A stretch of DNA of 7,782 nt, taken from contig CAYNLG010000117.1 in the NCBI GenBank assembly GCA_964397995.1, forward strand, positions 1 to 7,782, given 5' to 3'. Below are positions 5,036 to 7,782 of the stretch, one piece after another (the first letter of the stretch is position 1; every line of letters starts with the position of its first letter). Under the pieces are notes generated by a model. That model searched no databases and was not told the origin of the DNA. It saw only the letters and a program-made list of their open reading frames with translations. The stretch comes from CAYNLG01 sp964397995 (GTDB lineage Bacteria > Planctomycetota > Phycisphaerae > FEN-1346). The translations under genes were made by a program, and so were the position numbers.

Positions 5036-7705
5036 GTGAAGACCGACGACATCCGCCAGCGCTACCTCGACTTTTTCGAGAAGCGCGGCCACCGCGTGTT
5101 GCCGAGCGATTCGCTCATCCCGCACAAGGACCCCACGCTGCTCTTCACCGGGGCCGGGATGAACCAGTTCAAGGAACAGTTCCTCGGCCTCAAGGCCGCC
5201 GATTTCCACCGGGCGGCCACCTGCCAGAAGTGCCTCCGCACCGGCGACATCGAGAACGTCGGCGTCACCCGCTGGCACATGACCTTCTTCGAGATGCTCG
5301 GTAACTTTTCCTTCGGCGACTACTTCAAACGCGAGGCCTGCCAGTGGGCTTGGCAGTTCATGCTCGAGGAAATGGGCCTCGCGCCCGAGAAGCTCCACGT
5401 CACCATCTACGAGGACGACGACGAGTGCCATGCCATCTGGCACAAGGAGGTCGGCGTCCCCGAAGACCGCATCTGGCGGTTCGGCGAGGAGGACAACTTC
5501 TGGCCGGAGTCCGCCCCCTCGAAGGGCCCGAACGGACCGTGCGGGCCGTGTACGGAACTGCTCGTCGACACGGGCGTCTCGACCGTCGAGAACGCCACCC
5601 CCGAGAACGACTCCTCCCGCTTCGTCGAGGTCTGGAACCTCGTGCTCCAGCAGTTCGACCGGCAGGAGGGCGGCAAACTCGTCCCCTTGCCCTCCCAGAA
5701 CATCGAAACGGGCATGGGCCTGGAACGCATGGCCGCCATCATGCAGGACGTGCCGACGGCCCACGACATCGACATCTTCCTGCCGCTCGTCCAAGCAAGT
5801 GCCGGGCGCCTCGGCCTCAGCTACGCCCCCGGCGACACCGGCGAGACCGCCCGCCGCCTCCGGCGCATTGCCGAACACGTCCGGAGCGTCTCGTTCTGCA
5901 TCGCCGACGGGGCCCTGCCGGACCGCTACGGCCGGGGGTATGTGGTGCGGCGGCTGATCCGTCGCGCGGCCCTCGACGGCCGCCACCTCGGCTGCACCGA
6001 GCCCTTCCTCTGGGAGTTGGTCGGGGAGGTCCGGCGCCTCATGGGCCACGTCTACCCGGAGCTGGGCCAGCGCCAGACCACCATCCGCAACATCCTGGAG
6101 GCCGAGGAGAAGCGGTTCGCCGCCGCCATCGAAGACTCCCCCGGCATCCGCAGCTTCGAAGAGGGCATCGAGGCCCTGAAGGCCGAGGGTGGCGGCACGA
6201 TGGACGCCAAGCGGCTCTTCCAGTTCTACGACACCCACGGCATCCCCCTGGAGTTCATGGAGCAGCGCCTCGACGAAGAGGGCCTCGACTGCGACCGCGA
6301 GGGCTTCGAGCGGGCCATGGAGGCACGCCGCGCCCAGTCCCGCGCCGGCACCACCATGGGCAAGGAGGCCATCGTCTTTTCTCGCGAACTCCTCGGCGAC
6401 ACCGCCCTCGACCGGCTCCAGCGCGAGAACCTCGACACCGACTTCGTCGGCTACGAGGCCACCGAGGCCGAGGCCAAGGTCCTGGCCGTCTTCGTCGACG
6501 ACACCTGGGTCCAGGCCGCCGACGCCGGCACCCAGGCCCAGGTCCTGCTCGACCGGACGCCCTTCTACGCCCGCTCGGGCGGCCAGGTCGGCGACACCGG
6601 CCGCCTCGCCTCCGAGACCGGCGAGGCCGCCGTCTCCGACACGGTCCTCGACCACGGTTTCATCGTCCACCTGGTGACGGTCGAGCGCGGCCGCCTTGTC
6701 CACGGGCAGCGGCTCACGGCCCGCGCCGACGCCGAGAAACGCCTCGCGACCGCCCGGAACCACACGGCCACGCACCTGCTCCAGTGGGCTTTGCGCGAGG
6801 TCCTGGGCGAGCACGTCCACCAGGCCGGCTCGGAGGTCTCGGCCGAGCGGCTACGGTTCGACTTCACGCACCCGACGGCCCTCGCGCCGGACGAGCTCCG
6901 CCGCGTCGAGGACCTCGTCAACGGGGCCATCCTCGGCGGCTCAGACGTCCGGAGGGAGACGATGGCCATCGACGAGGCGCGCCGCCGCGGCGCCATGGCC
7001 CTCTTTGGCGAGAAGTACGGCGACGAGGTCCGCGTCATCTCCATCGGCGACTTTTCGATAGAGCTCTGCGGCGGGACGCACCTGGAGAGCGTCGCTCGGA
7101 TCGGCCTCTTCAAGGTCACCGGCGAAGAGTCCGTTGCCGCCGGCGTCCGCCGCATCACCGCCGTCACCGGCCAGGGCGCCTTCGCCTGGCTCCACGAGCA
7201 GGAGGACCGCCTCGCCGAGGTCTGCCACGCCCTCAAGGCCACCCCCGACACCCTGGAAGCCCGCGTCGAGGCCCTCCAGAATCAGATCCGCGACCTGAAG
7301 AGCGAGCTGGCCCAGGCCCGCAGCCTGACGCGGCGCGGCGGGCTGGACGAGCTCCTCGCGGCCATCGAGGAGGTCGACGGGGCCCCGGTCCTGGCCGCCG
7401 AGGTCGAGGGCGCCGACATGAACGCCCTTCGCGAGGCCTGCGACGCCCTGAAGCAGAAACGTGACAGCCTCGTCGCCGTCCTCGCCAGCCGCGCCGGCGG
7501 CAAGGTCAGCGTCGCCGGCATGGCGACGGCGGACCTGGTCGGGCGCGGCATCCATGCGGGGAACCTCGTGTGCGAGGTGGCGAAGGTCTTGGGCGGCGGG
7601 GGTGGGGGGCGGCCCGACATGGGCCAGGCGGGCGGCAAGGACGCCGACGCCGTCCCCGACGCCTTGGCCAAGGTTCCGGACCTGGTGCGCGGCCAGCTCG
7701 GCTGA
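5036..7705 (+). CDS. alaS: Alanyl-tRNA synthetase
   Basis: AlaRS charges tRNA-Ala with alanine using ATP in the cytoplasm and hydrolyses mischarged Ser- or Gly-tRNA-Ala. At 889 residues it is full length for the bacterial enzyme. The class II catalytic core (about 1-250) shows DPTLLFTGAGMNQFK and the motif 2 region KCLRTGDIENVG with FFEMLGNFSFG. Motif 3 is GYVVRRLIRR (301-310). The tRNA-recognition region follows (FYDTHG, Asp399 equivalent to E. coli Asp400). The editing domain (about 565-720) keeps all four zinc ligands: His576 and His580 in HTATH, Cys678 and His682 in CGGTH. A coiled segment (735-765) leads to the DHHA1/C-Ala domain ending in GGGGGGRPDMGQAGG. The motif 2 loop lacks about four residues relative to E. 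coli, and Arg297 replaces an expected Asn. The start is GTG, supported by GGGAG at 5023-5027 eight bases upstream and by the usual N-terminus before IRQRYLDFF. It ends with TGA. Confidence 0.98.
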   Translation: MKTDDIRQRYLDFFEKRGHRVLPSDSLIPHKDPTLLFTGAGMNQFKEQFLGLKAADFHRAATCQKCLRTGDIENVGVTRWHMTFFEMLGNFSFGDYFKREACQWAWQFMLEEMGLAPEKLHVTIYEDDDECHAIWHKEVGVPEDRIWRFGEEDNFWPESAPSKGPNGPCGPCTELLVDTGVSTVENATPENDSSRFVEVWNLVLQQFDRQEGGKLVPLPSQNIETGMGLERMAAIMQDVPTAHDIDIFLPLVQASAGRLGLSYAPGDTGETARRLRRIAEHVRSVSFCIADGALPDRYGRGYVVRRLIRRAALDGRHLGCTEPFLWELVGEVRRLMGHVYPELGQRQTTIRNILEAEEKRFAAAIEDSPGIRSFEEGIEALKAEGGGTMDAKRLFQFYDTHGIPLEFMEQRLDEEGLDCDREGFERAMEARRAQSRAGTTMGKEAIVFSRELLGDTALDRLQRENLDTDFVGYEATEAEAKVLAVFVDDTWVQAADAGTQAQVLLDRTPFYARSGGQVGDTGRLASETGEAAVSDTVLDHGFIVHLVTVERGRLVHGQRLTARADAEKRLATARNHTATHLLQWALREVLGEHVHQAGSEVSAERLRFDFTHPTALAPDELRRVEDLVNGAILGGSDVRRETMAIDEARRRGAMALFGEKYGDEVRVISIGDFSIELCGGTHLESVARIGLFKVTGEESVAAGVRRITAVTGQGAFAWLHEQEDRLAEVCHALKATPDTLEARVEALQNQIRDLKSELAQARSLTRRGGLDELLAAIEEVDGAPVLAAEVEGADMNALREACDALKQKRDSLVAVLASRAGGKVSVAGMATADLVGRGIHAGNLVCEVAKVLGGGGGGRPDMGQAGGKDADAVPDALAKVPDLVRGQLG

Positions 7706-7709
7706 GCGG

Positions 7710-7746
7710 CCGGGCCGCCGGAACCGCCCGGGTGTGACTAATTTTT
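7710..7746 (+). terminator. Possible weak terminator after alaS
   Basis: CCGGGC (7710-7715) can pair with GCCCGG (7726-7731) five bases after the alaS stop, and a run of five T follows at 7742-7746. An overlapping alternative hairpin is GCGGC (7706-7710) with GCCGC (7714-7718). The ten-base gap between stem and T run is longer than in a normal intrinsic terminator, so this is a weak call. The remaining 7747-7782 is AT-rich intergenic DNA with no gene visible. Confidence 0.3.
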
Positions 7747-7782
7747 CTGGCGCATTCTAAATCCTTTGCTAGCCTTGTTTTG

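Noticed and set aside
4961..6820. 619-codon open frame on the minus strand opposite alaS
   Set aside because: It lies antisense to a fully conserved AlaRS and shows low-complexity composition with no domain.

Overview
This GC-rich window carries four plus-strand loci, three of them intact or cleanly recognisable. The order is the 3' end of recA (1-482), a periplasmic HtrA/Deg serine protease (531-1970), a secreted glycoside-hydrolase-like protein split by one in-frame TAG (2094-2441 and 2451-4793), and a complete alanyl-tRNA synthetase gene, alaS (GTG start 5036, ends 7705). No tRNA, rRNA, CRISPR array, insertion sequence or phage gene was seen. The window ends in a short AT-rich intergenic tail (about 7733-7782).

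The source looks like a high-GC, Gram-negative-type bacterium. The HtrA signal peptide and the lipobox-like leader of the hydrolase imply export across an inner membrane. The AlaRS signature near residues 63-98 (CLRTGDIENVG followed by FFEMLGNFSFGDYFK) resembles AlaRS of Planctomycetota as I remember them. That assignment is from memory and is tentative. The coding frames and gene density fit a chromosomal housekeeping region rather than a mobile island.

RecA (recombination, SOS) and AlaRS (translation) are housekeeping genes often found near each other in bacteria. Here an envelope protease and a carbohydrate-active-like exported protein lie between them. Gaps are 48 nt (recA-htrA), 123 nt (htrA-hydrolase) and 242 nt (hydrolase-alaS). 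The last two contain strong GC hairpins, and a plausible sigma70-type promoter lies in front of alaS, so alaS is probably its own transcription unit. No joint pathway connects the four products.

The points most worth checking are three. First, the in-frame amber codon at 2439-2441 splits what reads as one 899-codon secreted protein. Second, a charged helical insert of about 110 residues follows that codon inside an otherwise beta-rich N-terminal region. Third, AlaRS carries Arg297 where, by my alignment, a conserved Asn used to read the G3:U70 identity pair of tRNA-Ala is expected. No clearly new multi-gene system is visible.
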